This document shows, piece after piece, positions 6,092 to 12,411 of a stretch of 12,411 nt of DNA. This DNA comes from JBCCMF01 sp038747545. GTDB taxonomy: Bacteria > Bacteroidota > Rhodothermia > Rhodothermales > JBCCMF01. Numbering within the stretch: position 1 is the first letter of the stretch; each line of letters starts with the position of its first letter. The translations under genes were made by a program, and so were the position numbers. The DNA is taken from contig JBCDJT010000143.1 in the NCBI GenBank assembly GCA_038747545.1, positions 1-12,411 of the forward strand, written 5' to 3'. Below the pieces are notes generated by a model. That model saw nothing but the letters and a program-made list of their open reading frames with translations. It did not search any database and was not told the origin of the DNA.

Positions 6092-7057
6092 TCACCCCCG
6101 CACGCGGTCAAAATACTTTTGTTGAGGGGTCCCTGCAGGGAGATCCATTGGATTGTCGGGCAGAACGGAGCGTCGTATTTGTGGATAGCCGTCCCGGTCG
6201 TCAAACAGTGACGGCGCACCAGCAGGGTCTTCCCCTATGACAATGACGGTGGTGCCCGGTTCTACAACTGTGCCTCGCCCCGACCGATAGCCCCGGCTGC
6301 TGTTTGAGATACGCCACTGATCGGCCCAGTCGTAGATCCATCTCGCATCGGCTTCGATGAGGCGCACGCATCCGTGGCTGCGCGGGCCGCCCGTTGGCAT
6401 CGCATATTGGTGGACGTGGATGCCCCGGGCCTCGTGGAAGTTGAACACCCAGTACATCTCCCACCGCTCTCCCGGTGGGCTCAACGAGGAGACTCGGAAT
6501 TCAGTCTTCCAGTTGAAGTTGTAGCGGCCGTTCGGTGTGCGCGAGCCTTCGGCGCCTGTATTCACCACTCCCCACCGCTCCAGCTTGCCGTGGGTGTATG
6601 CCGCAAAAGCCTGAATCGACTTGTCGATGACGAAGAGCTTGTCGAAATCGGCTCCGCCCGCGTAATACTTCGGGAAGGGCGAGTAGGCGCGGAAGTCGAG
6701 GTCGAACTGCCCCAGGCGGGGAATGATGATGCGGTCTCCCAGCCGCATGTCTTGCAGATGCTGCCTGTTGATCATCTCCACGAGCTTGCCTCGCTGCTTG
6801 CCCACAAACCCGTTGCCGTCGCCGATGAATCTGTAGAACGAATTACGCGCCATCGCACCGTTCATCAGGCCCGAATGATCGACCCACGTGTAGTAGTCGT
6901 AGGTCACCTCGGGGATGTTGTCCAGCAGCATCCGGTTGCCGTCCAGCACGGCTTCCATGGCTTCCTGATTGAAGTAATCTTGAGCAAATGCTGCTGGACT
7001 ACCCAGCAGCAGCAACGCGAGCAGCAGCACAGCGCTGTATTTCACGGTGTTGAGCAT
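6092..7057 (-). CDS. Secreted L,D-transpeptidase (YkuD domain)
   Basis: A 321-residue exported enzyme. A signal peptide (residues 1-25, hydrophobic LLLALLLL core, AFA cleavage site) is followed by an N-terminal region (26-135) that includes a RLGDRIIIP strand. The YkuD catalytic domain follows, with TPNGRY (174-179), IHVHQY (213-218) and the catalytic motif SHGCVRL (227-233) with C230 as nucleophile and H228 beside it. Such enzymes form 3-3 peptidoglycan cross-links or attach proteins to peptidoglycan in the periplasm. Both the nucleophile and the supporting His residues are intact, so it should be active. A C-terminal tail of about 40 residues follows the domain. The gene overlaps the end of the potassium channel gene by 16 bases. 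ATG start at 7057, with AGAAGG directly abutting it, which is too close for a normal Shine-Dalgarno. It is the last gene of its operon. Confidence 0.92.
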   Translation of the reverse strand: MLNTVKYSAVLLLALLLLGSPAAFAQDYFNQEAMEAVLDGNRMLLDNIPEVTYDYYTWVDHSGLMNGAMARNSFYRFIGDGNGFVGKQRGKLVEMINRQHLQDMRLGDRIIIPRLGQFDLDFRAYSPFPKYYAGGADFDKLFVIDKSIQAFAAYTHGKLERWGVVNTGAEGSRTPNGRYNFNWKTEFRVSSLSPPGERWEMYWVFNFHEARGIHVHQYAMPTGGPRSHGCVRLIEADARWIYDWADQWRISNSSRGYRSGRGTVVEPGTTVIVIGEDPAGAPSLFDDRDGYPQIRRSVLPDNPMDLPAGTPQQKYFDRVRG

Positions 7058-8103
7058 CCTTCTTCGGCAAGTTTGGCTATCATATCGGGGGTCCCCAGCA
7101 CGATCAACACGTCGTTGGCATGGATTTCATCGGTACCCGTGGGGTTAAACTGAAGTTCGCCTGAAGGCCGGACAATGGAAACCACGATGGCGTCGAAATG
7201 AGATCGGAATTTTACTTGGGCAAGCGTTGTGCCATCTAACAGGGCGCCAGCCTCTACCGTCACCTCTTCTAGGCTCAGGTTGTCGCGCTGCGTTCCTAAC
7301 AGCCGCTCCATGAAGTGATCAACGTGGGGCCTGAGGATGACCTGCGTCATGCGGTCGGCCCCGATCTCTACGGGGGAGACGACTTTGTTGGCCCCTGCGT
7401 GGAGCATCTTGCGGCGGTTACGGTGATCATTGGTGCGCGCTAGAATGAACACATCGGGGTTGCACTCGCGGGCCACAAGCGAGACAAACACGTTGGCACT
7501 GTCCTCCGGGAGGGCAAGGATCACGCCCTTGGCACGGTCGATGTGCGCCTCTACCAGCGTCTCTTCTTCTTGCGCATCGCCCTCCAGCGCCATGATGCCA
7601 TCCATGCGCAGGGTTTCTACCACGTCCTCATCCCGATCGATGACAATGAAAGGGACCTCTTGCTTCCGCAGATCGGCAGCGATGCGCATTCCCACACGCC
7701 CATAGCCGCACACGATGAAGTGGTCGGAGAGTTGGTCGATCATGCGTCGGAAGTAGCGCTGTTTGAGGTTTTGGGTGCTGAGCATAATCTGCGCCGTACG
7801 CGTGGCGATGAACGCGACGGTGCCGATGCCGGTGAGGGCCAGGACGATGGTGAAGGTACGCCCTGCGAGACTCATCTCCTTCACCTCGGCAAACCCGATG
7901 GTGGTGATGGTGATGAACGTCATGTAGATGCCGTCAAAGAACGTCCACCCTTCGAGCAGCTTGTATCCGTAGCCGCCTACGAGGAGCAGCATCATGAGGA
8001 AAGCATTGGCCACCACCACCTCGCGGCGGGTGGGATCGAACCGGCCAAGCCAACGGCCGATCCGCCCTACGACGACCGTCCATGAGAGTCGCTTGTTGGC
8101 CAC
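7042..8103 (-). CDS. Two-TM potassium channel with RCK (TrkA-N/TrkA-C) domains
   Basis: A 353-residue inner-membrane protein with MthK/Kch-like layout. TM1 is at about 29-50, a pore helix and filter follow (about 55-73), and TM2 is at about 82-106. An RCK nucleotide-binding domain starts near 127 with the dinucleotide loop CGYGRVG (132-138) and the acidic strand end IVIDRDED (153-160). A smaller C-terminal TrkA-C domain covers about 275-345. The filter reads TTIGFAE (67-73) instead of the canonical TVGYGD, with Ala72 where the second glycine normally sits. Related bacterial proteins also show variation here, so it may still conduct K+ or another cation. The start is GTG at 8103, chosen because GGAGG lies six bases upstream and the length fits. 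It sits 13 bases after the SGCxIDxSVH gene, and its 3' end overlaps ldt by 16 bases. Confidence 0.9.
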   Translation of the reverse strand: MANKRLSWTVVVGRIGRWLGRFDPTRREVVVANAFLMMLLLVGGYGYKLLEGWTFFDGIYMTFITITTIGFAEVKEMSLAGRTFTIVLALTGIGTVAFIATRTAQIMLSTQNLKQRYFRRMIDQLSDHFIVCGYGRVGMRIAADLRKQEVPFIVIDRDEDVVETLRMDGIMALEGDAQEEETLVEAHIDRAKGVILALPEDSANVFVSLVARECNPDVFILARTNDHRNRRKMLHAGANKVVSPVEIGADRMTQVILRPHVDHFMERLLGTQRDNLSLEEVTVEAGALLDGTTLAQVKFRSHFDAIVVSIVRPSGELQFNPTGTDEIHANDVLIVLGTPDMIAKLAEEGCSTP

Positions 8104-8109
8104 ACTGTG

Positions 8110-8114
8110 CCTCC
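8110..8114 (-). promoter_or_regulatory. Ribosome binding site of the potassium channel gene
   Basis: GGAGG on the minus strand stands six bases before the GTG start at 8103. It is the only clear Shine-Dalgarno in the window and supports the GTG start. Confidence 0.6.
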
Positions 8115-8116
8115 GG

Positions 8117-8635
8117 CTATGCCGCTACGCTGCCAAAGCGCACGACGCGGCTCACCCAGGACTTGGCTGCAGGTTGTTCGAAGCGGCCAGCACGCACATC
8201 GCCCAGATGCATGAGCGTGAGATCGAAGACAGGCGTCTGCGGCGTGACGTCGCCAGCCTTAGCGGCCTGCTTGAATGCCCGGCGTGGCGTTACGGCAATG
8301 GCCCCATCGAGCACGCGATGCACGACGAACAGCCCTGTCTTCCATGTGATGCCAACCGCGGCGCCTGCATGCGTCACGGCATGCACCGACGCGTCGATGC
8401 CACACCCTGATATTTCGCCGTTGAGCGTGGCAGCCAGCAGCAGGAGTCGGTCGTCCAGGATCTTGGCGGTTCCTGTCACAGGGCGTCCGTGCGACTGCCA
8501 CGAGGCGAAGAAGCTATCCAGGTGTGCCAGCAGTATCGCCTGCTCGGCGTCGTTGAGTGGCTTATCGGCGACGTAGCACCAGAAGCGGGCGTGGTCAGGC
8601 AAGTGCGCGAAGAGCGCGGCGTACGATTCGGACAT
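8117..8635 (-). CDS. Conserved protein of unknown function, SGCxIDxSVH family
   Basis: A 172-residue cytoplasmic protein. It carries FWCYVADKPLNDAE (18-31), FFASWQSHG (42-50) and SGCGIDASVHAV (about 75-86). I recognise this combination from a small family common in Bacteroidota and relatives, often labelled 'ABC transporter ATPase' in databases although it has no Walker motifs. No function is known to me. The conserved Cys in SGCxID is the most likely functional residue. The C-terminal 60 residues are basic and end without a known motif. I used the ATG at 8635; an upstream start would add nine residues without family character. It lies 17 bases after the TPR gene and 13 bases before the channel gene, so it is inside the operon. 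Confidence 0.75.
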   Translation of the reverse strand: MSESYAALFAHLPDHARFWCYVADKPLNDAEQAILLAHLDSFFASWQSHGRPVTGTAKILDDRLLLLAATLNGEISGCGIDASVHAVTHAGAAVGITWKTGLFVVHRVLDGAIAVTPRRAFKQAAKAGDVTPQTPVFDLTLMHLGDVRAGRFEQPAAKSWVSRVVRFGSVAA

Positions 8636-8652
8636 AGGTGGTACGTGAACAG

Positions 8653-9435
8653 CTATTGCCACCGGTCGAGCAGCATGGTGGCGCGCTCTCGGTTGCGTTG
8701 GTCTTCGGTGTTGATGTCAGGGAGTGCGAGAACTGCTTGCATCACTTCGATAGCGTCTTCCTTGTGCCCCATGCGCTCCAATGTGACGGCGAGCTCGAAG
8801 TGGGCACGGGTCAAGGCAGGGTTGTGCTCAATGGCCTGCCGCAGCAAGTCGGCGGCTTCTTCTTTGGTGCCGCTCGGCACGTCGCCAAAGAGTAAGCGTG
8901 CCACGTTGCGCTGTACCCAGCTGAGTTCAGCCACTTCGCGCTTGAACATGCCGTACGCGAGGTAGGCGAGCGCGTAATTCGGGTTGATCTCCAGCGCGCG
9001 CTGGATGTTGGCCTCTACATCGCGCCCGATCTCGACCTTCTTCTTCCCCCCGGCGAAGAGGGCTAAGTTGCCGCGTGTGGCGGCCTGAAAGAAATACGCC
9101 TCTGCTCGGTTGGGGTAATGCGCTAACAGTTCGTCGGCATAGCGAATTGCCGTCTCGAACGTTTCTTTTGCGGTATTGCGTTGGTCGTTGGCGAGGTGAT
9201 CCTGCGCGAGGTCACCGTATGTGCGAGCTAGCCGTGTGAGCGCCCCAAAATCCGTCGCGTCGGCGCGGTAGGCGTCTAGATACGCGTCTATTGCCGACGC
9301 ATTGTCGAACTGTGCGTAGGCGGCATCGCCACGCGCCAGAGCATCATTCGCAGCGCTTACTTCTTGCCCGGCGGCGTCCTGAAGGGACACAAGTGTCAGC
9401 AGCAGGCACCACGATATGATGCAGCCTGCCCTCAT
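8653..9435 (-). CDS. Secreted TPR-repeat protein
   Basis: A 260-residue protein with a probable signal peptide (1-23, hydrophobic CIISWCLLLTLVSL core, cleavage near AAG-QE). Several tetratricopeptide repeats follow, visible as A-x-x-YAQFDNASAIDAYLDAYRAD (about 35-58), AIRYADELLAHYPNRAEAYF (95-114), NIQRALEINPNYALAYLAYG (143-162) and LLRQAIEHNPALTRAHFELA (200-219). It probably works as a periplasmic scaffold or adaptor. The partner is unknown; the downstream L,D-transpeptidase suggests envelope work. Its ATG overlaps the xseB stop codon (ATGA, four bases), so translation is probably coupled. No catalytic domain is seen. Confidence 0.82.
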   Translation of the reverse strand: MRAGCIISWCLLLTLVSLQDAAGQEVSAANDALARGDAAYAQFDNASAIDAYLDAYRADATDFGALTRLARTYGDLAQDHLANDQRNTAKETFETAIRYADELLAHYPNRAEAYFFQAATRGNLALFAGGKKKVEIGRDVEANIQRALEINPNYALAYLAYGMFKREVAELSWVQRNVARLLFGDVPSGTKEEAADLLRQAIEHNPALTRAHFELAVTLERMGHKEDAIEVMQAVLALPDINTEDQRNRERATMLLDRWQ

Positions 9436-9626
9436 TCCATTGCCAGCTCTTGCACGCGCAGCTCGGCGGTGTTCAAGCGTTCGGTGAGACGTTTGGCAAG
9501 TACACAGCCTTCTTCATAGAGCGCCACGGCGGCGTCGAGCCCAACCTCGTTGGCTTCGAGCGCGGCTACGATAGCGGCCAGGCGCTCCATGTCGGCCTCA
9601 AACGTGCGTTCCGGTTGTGCATTCAT
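9432..9626 (-). CDS. xseB: Exodeoxyribonuclease VII small subunit
   Basis: A 64-residue protein with the full XseB pattern: FEADMERLAAIVAALEANEVGLDAAVALYEEG (9-40), then CVLAKRLTERLNTAELRVQEL. XseB forms multimeric coiled helices that bind the XseA catalytic subunit in exonuclease VII, which degrades single-stranded DNA in mismatch and crosslink repair. The ATG at 9626 was chosen because the upstream 20 codons are Cys/Ala-rich and unlike XseB, and the length then fits the family. The gene opens the five-gene minus-strand operon and overlaps the TPR gene by four bases. The large subunit gene xseA, often directly upstream, is not here: the divergent SDR gene occupies that side. Confidence 0.93.
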   Translation of the reverse strand: MNAQPERTFEADMERLAAIVAALEANEVGLDAAVALYEEGCVLAKRLTERLNTAELRVQELAME

Positions 9627-9791
9627 GGGTGCGCGGCATGCTGTGCAGTGTCTTTCCGCGCCAGCTAACGCCCTGGCGCAATACAAAGTTTGCGAAAAGA
9701 CCTAGCCGAGCGTTGGTCCGGCTCGAAACGTCGCGGTCGGTCCTTGCATTAAGCAGGCGCTCTTTTCAACGACGCATTCTCCTCTACTCGC
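9627..9791. promoter_or_regulatory. Divergent promoter region, xseB operon / SDR gene
   Basis: This 165-base gap between divergent genes must hold both promoters. It contains a 7-bp inverted repeat (GCGCCAG 9658-9664, CTGGCGC 9673-9679) with an 8-base spacer, which might be an operator or a hairpin in the xseB leader. No standard -35/-10 pair is convincing on either strand. Confidence 0.35.
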
Positions 9792-10568
9792 ATGGATCTC
9801 GGCCTCAACGACCACGTCGCCATCGTCACTGGTGCCAGCCGTGGCATCGGCAACTATATCGCTCACGGACTGGCAGCCGAGGGCTGCCACCTCGCCATCT
9901 GTGCCCGCAGTGCGGATGCCATCGAAGCTGCCGCCGCCGACCTGCGCAAGAAGGGTGTCGAGGTTTTAGCGTTAGCACTCGACCTGACCGAGCCCGATGC
10001 AGGCCAACAGCTTGTGGATGCGGCGATGGAGAAGTTTGGCCGCGTAGACGTGCTGGTCAATAACGTGGGCGGCAACCGCCGCAAACCCTTCGCCGAGACC
10101 ACCGACCAGGACTGGGACGAGATGCTGGACCTCAACGTCCACTCCCACTTCCGTACGACGCGCGCCGCGATTCCGCACATGCAGGCGGCGGGCTCCGGCT
10201 CTATCGTGTTCATCTCGTCGATCTTTGGCCGCGAGGCGGGTGGCCCCGGCCTCTCGATCTACAACACGACCAAGACGGCGCTCATCAGCGCGGCCAAGAT
10301 CATGGCGCTGGAGCTGGCGCCCGACGGCATCCGCGTGAACAGCGTGGCGCCCGGCTCCATACGCTTCCCTGGCGGCAGCTGGGACCGCCGCGTACACGAG
10401 CAGCCGGAGAAGATGAAGGCGTTTATCGCGCAGAACCTGCCGCTGGGCCGCTTCGGCAAGGCCACCGAGGTCGCCGACGTCGTGACGTTCCTCGCCTCCG
10501 AGCGCGCCAGCCTCATCACCGGCGCCTGCCTCACCGTGGACGGCTCGCAGTCCAGCTCGCTGATCTAA
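9792..10568 (+). CDS. Short-chain dehydrogenase/reductase (classical SDR)
   Basis: A 258-residue single-domain NAD(P)-dependent oxidoreductase. The cofactor loop is TGASRGIG (13-20). D64 in ALDLT is the adenine-ring contact, and NNVGG (90-94) replaces the usual NNAG. N115, the S142-S143 pair, Y157 and K161 form the catalytic tetrad (YNTTK). The C-terminal substrate-loop region (RFPGGSWDRR, 191-200) is followed by the standard TGACLTVDGS end (244-252). The R16 after TGAS and the arginine at residue 39 suggest NADP(H) preference, as in FabG-like enzymes. It resembles 3-oxoacyl-ACP reductase-type and 3-oxoacid-forming SDRs, but the substrate cannot be assigned. ATG start at 9792 without Shine-Dalgarno. 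Intact and full length. A 79-base gap separates it from recN. Confidence 0.92.
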   Translation: MDLGLNDHVAIVTGASRGIGNYIAHGLAAEGCHLAICARSADAIEAAAADLRKKGVEVLALALDLTEPDAGQQLVDAAMEKFGRVDVLVNNVGGNRRKPFAETTDQDWDEMLDLNVHSHFRTTRAAIPHMQAAGSGSIVFISSIFGREAGGPGLSIYNTTKTALISAAKIMALELAPDGIRVNSVAPGSIRFPGGSWDRRVHEQPEKMKAFIAQNLPLGRFGKATEVADVVTFLASERASLITGACLTVDGSQSSSLI

Positions 10569-10647
10569 CCGAACGCTAACATCCCCGGCGAAACGCAGCC
10601 TGCATGTGCAGGTTTAGGCGCTTCCACTCACCAGCGTTGCCCACTCC
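10569..10647 (+). promoter_or_regulatory. Intergenic gap before recN, small hairpin
   Basis: The 79 bases between the SDR and recN contain CCTGCA-TG-TGCAGG (10599-10612), a 6-bp hairpin followed by TTTAGG. It is too weak and lacks a proper U-tract, so it is at most a poor terminator. A recN promoter could lie here; none is evident, and I see no LexA-type box I can name. Confidence 0.2.
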
Positions 10648-12366
10648 GTGCTCCGTTCGCTTTACATCCGCGACTATGCGCTCATCGAGCAGCTCGAAGT
10701 CGAGTTCGACAGCGGGCTGAACATCATCACGGGCGAGACGGGCGCGGGCAAGTCGATCCTGCTGGGCGCGCTCAAGATGATCTTGGGCGAGCGGGCGTCG
10801 ATGGAGGTGGTGCGTACGAACGCCAAGAAGGCGGTCATCGAGGGCTTGTTCGACGAGGCCGATCAGCCCAACATCCGCGCGCTGCTGGCCGAGCACGACA
10901 TCGACCCAATGCCGGAGCTGATCCTCCGCCGCGAGATCACGCGGTCGCACAGTCGCGCCTTCGTCAACGACACGCCTACGACCATCGGCGTGCTGAAGAA
11001 GCTGGCGGCCAACGTCATCGACCTGCACGGGCAGCACGAGCACCAGTCGCTCTTGCGCACGGAGCTGCACATCGAGATGCTGGACAACTTCGGCAGCCTC
11101 GGCACGCTGCTCGACCACTACCAGCGCCACTATCGCACGGTCGGCGAGTTGCACAAGCGGCGCACGGACCTCGTCCGTAAAGAACGGCAGCTGCGGCAGC
11201 AGACGGAGTTGTACGCTTTCCAGATTGAGGAAATCGACCGCATCGCCCCGCAGGATGGCGAGGAGGAGATGCTGGAGGCCGAAGCGCGCGTGCTGGAGAA
11301 CGCCGAGCGGCTGCACGACGCCACCGCCGAGTTGTACGCGATGCTCTACGAGAGCGAGGATACCGTCCACGACCGCTTGGTGGTGGCGCGGAACGAGCTG
11401 CAAGACCTGGCGCGCATCTCGCCGGAGTTTGAGGACGCGCTGACGGAGATCCGGTCGGCGCAGATCGTGGTGGCCGAGATCGCCAACTTCTTGCAGGACT
11501 ACAACGCCAACATCGAGTTCAACCCGGGGCGGCTGGAGGACATCCGCGCGCGGCTGGGCGAGTTGGACCTGCTGAAGCGCAAGTACGGCGGCACCATCGC
11601 ACAGGTCATTGCGCACCGCGCCGAGATCGGCGAGCAGTACGAGCTGGGCGCCAACTTCGAGGAAGCCATCGCCGACCTCGACCAGCAGATCGCGAAGGCC
11701 GAGCAGGCGCTGTCGGAATCGGCGCACAAGCTCTCGTCGAAGCGCCGCGAGGTGGCGGACCGCATCGAGCGCGCCATCGTGGCCGAGCTCAAGGGCCTCG
11801 GCATTCCACACAGCCAGTTCGAGGTGCGCTTCCGGCTGAACCAGGACAAGAACGGCTGGATCGTGCCGCCCAACGCGACGGGCAGCGAGCGCTACACGGC
11901 GCACACCAACGGCATGGACGAGGTGGAATTCTACATCTCGACGAACATGGGCGAGATGCCCAAGCCGCTGGCCCGCGTGGCCTCGGGCGGCGAGATCAGC
12001 CGCATCATGCTGGCGCTCAAAACCATCCTCGCCAAGAGCGAGCGCCTGCCCATTCTGGTCTTCGACGAGATCGACACGGGCATCTCGGGCGAGATGGCGC
12101 GCAAGGTGGGCCTCTCGATGGCGGACCTGGCCCAGTACCATCAGATCATTACGATTACGCACCACCCACAGATCGCCGCGCTCGGCACGCTTCACTTCAA
12201 GGTGTCGAAGCGCGTGGCCAAGGGCCGCACCCGCACCCAAATTCGCCGACTCTCCGAAGACGAGCGCTCGGAAGAGGTGGCAAGTCTGATCTCCGGCGCC
12301 GACATTAGCGAGGCCGCGCTTGTCAGCGCCCGCGAGTTGATGGCTGCTGGGCGGCGCGACGACTGA
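10648..12366 (+). CDS. recN: DNA repair protein RecN
   Basis: A 572-residue SMC-like ATPase that acts early in double-strand-break repair, binding DNA ends and bridging them before RecA. The N-terminal half-ATPase has LYIRDYALIEQLEVEF (5-20) and Walker A GETGAGKS (29-36), then the RecN-typical DLHGQHEHQSLL (about 124-135). A central coiled-coil region (about 155-370) is rich in Glu, Gln, Arg and Leu. The C-terminal half has the ABC signature ASGGEISRIMLALK (445-458), Walker B LPILVFDEIDTGISG (468-482) and the H-loop ITHHPQIA (503-510). Length and motif order are standard. The start is GTG at 10648, since the residues from LRSLYIRDYALI onward match the family N-terminus; no Shine-Dalgarno is present. 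A 598-codon open frame on the opposite strand over this gene is a GC-rich codon shadow. The gene is complete, ending with TGA 45 bases before the window edge. Confidence 0.97.
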   Translation: MLRSLYIRDYALIEQLEVEFDSGLNIITGETGAGKSILLGALKMILGERASMEVVRTNAKKAVIEGLFDEADQPNIRALLAEHDIDPMPELILRREITRSHSRAFVNDTPTTIGVLKKLAANVIDLHGQHEHQSLLRTELHIEMLDNFGSLGTLLDHYQRHYRTVGELHKRRTDLVRKERQLRQQTELYAFQIEEIDRIAPQDGEEEMLEAEARVLENAERLHDATAELYAMLYESEDTVHDRLVVARNELQDLARISPEFEDALTEIRSAQIVVAEIANFLQDYNANIEFNPGRLEDIRARLGELDLLKRKYGGTIAQVIAHRAEIGEQYELGANFEEAIADLDQQIAKAEQALSESAHKLSSKRREVADRIERAIVAELKGLGIPHSQFEVRFRLNQDKNGWIVPPNATGSERYTAHTNGMDEVEFYISTNMGEMPKPLARVASGGEISRIMLALKTILAKSERLPILVFDEIDTGISGEMARKVGLSMADLAQYHQIITITHHPQIAALGTLHFKVSKRVAKGRTRTQIRRLSEDERSEEVASLISGADISEAALVSARELMAAGRRDD

Positions 12367-12411
12367 TATCAACCTTGAGCCTTGATCAAAACAGCAGACT
12401 CTCTCCTGTTG

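Noticed and set aside
5806..6219. A 137-codon minus-strand frame between ldt and nadA.
   Set aside because: It overlaps the 3' end of ldt in another frame, crosses the hairpin and the palindrome, and has no domain character.
10576..12372. A 598-codon open frame on the minus strand covering recN.
   Set aside because: RecN on the plus strand has all family motifs. The antisense frame is rich in Leu, Ala, Arg, Val and Asp with no recognisable domain, as expected from GC-rich third positions.

Overview
The window is a GC-rich bacterial chromosomal segment. It is densely packed with short gene-to-gene overlaps, and most start codons lack a recognisable Shine-Dalgarno sequence. A small protein with an SGCxIDxSVH motif belongs, as far as I can recall, to a family found mainly in Bacteroidota and relatives, and there is also a TonB energy transducer. 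High GC plus these traits suggests a Gram-negative of the Bacteroidota/Rhodothermota group. That assignment is inference; no rRNA or phylogenetic marker was compared.

Layout. (1) 3-479 (+) is the 3' end of a gene cut by the window edge. It resembles the C-terminal part of a phage-type RecA-like AAA ATPase (Sak4/AAA_24 type). (2) 483-1295 (-) is a TonB-family protein whose stop lies 3 bases from the preceding gene's stop. (3) 1296-1613 is non-coding. It holds a strong intrinsic terminator in the same direction as tonB but upstream of it, preceded by further inverted repeats. This is the best candidate in the window for an undescribed element: an sRNA or an attenuated tonB leader. (4) 1614-3350 (+) is a two-gene unit: a Gfo/Idh/MocA oxidoreductase and a left-handed beta-helix acyltransferase, probably for sugar or cell-surface glycan modification. 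(5) 3347-5666 (-) is a tightly coupled operon of nadA (quinolinate synthase), a GrpB-family nucleotidyltransferase-fold protein and a xylose-isomerase-like TIM-barrel protein. Its genes join by one-base stop/start overlaps. (6) 5667-6091 has no credible gene but contains a 14-bp perfect palindrome and a hairpin just after the ldt gene. (7) 6092-9626 (-) is a five-gene operon: xseB, a secreted TPR protein, the SGCxIDxSVH protein, a 2-TM RCK potassium channel and an L,D-transpeptidase. (8) 9792-12366 (+) holds an SDR oxidoreductase and recN, the DNA-repair SMC-like ATPase.

The content is mostly housekeeping: NAD biosynthesis, DNA repair, envelope maintenance and ion transport. No defence system, CRISPR array, insertion sequence, tRNA or rRNA gene was recognised. 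The clearest oddities are the tonB-leader terminator, the phage-like gene end at the left edge, a potassium channel with a non-standard selectivity filter, a TIM-barrel protein with an apparently lost metal ligand, and xseB without xseA beside it.
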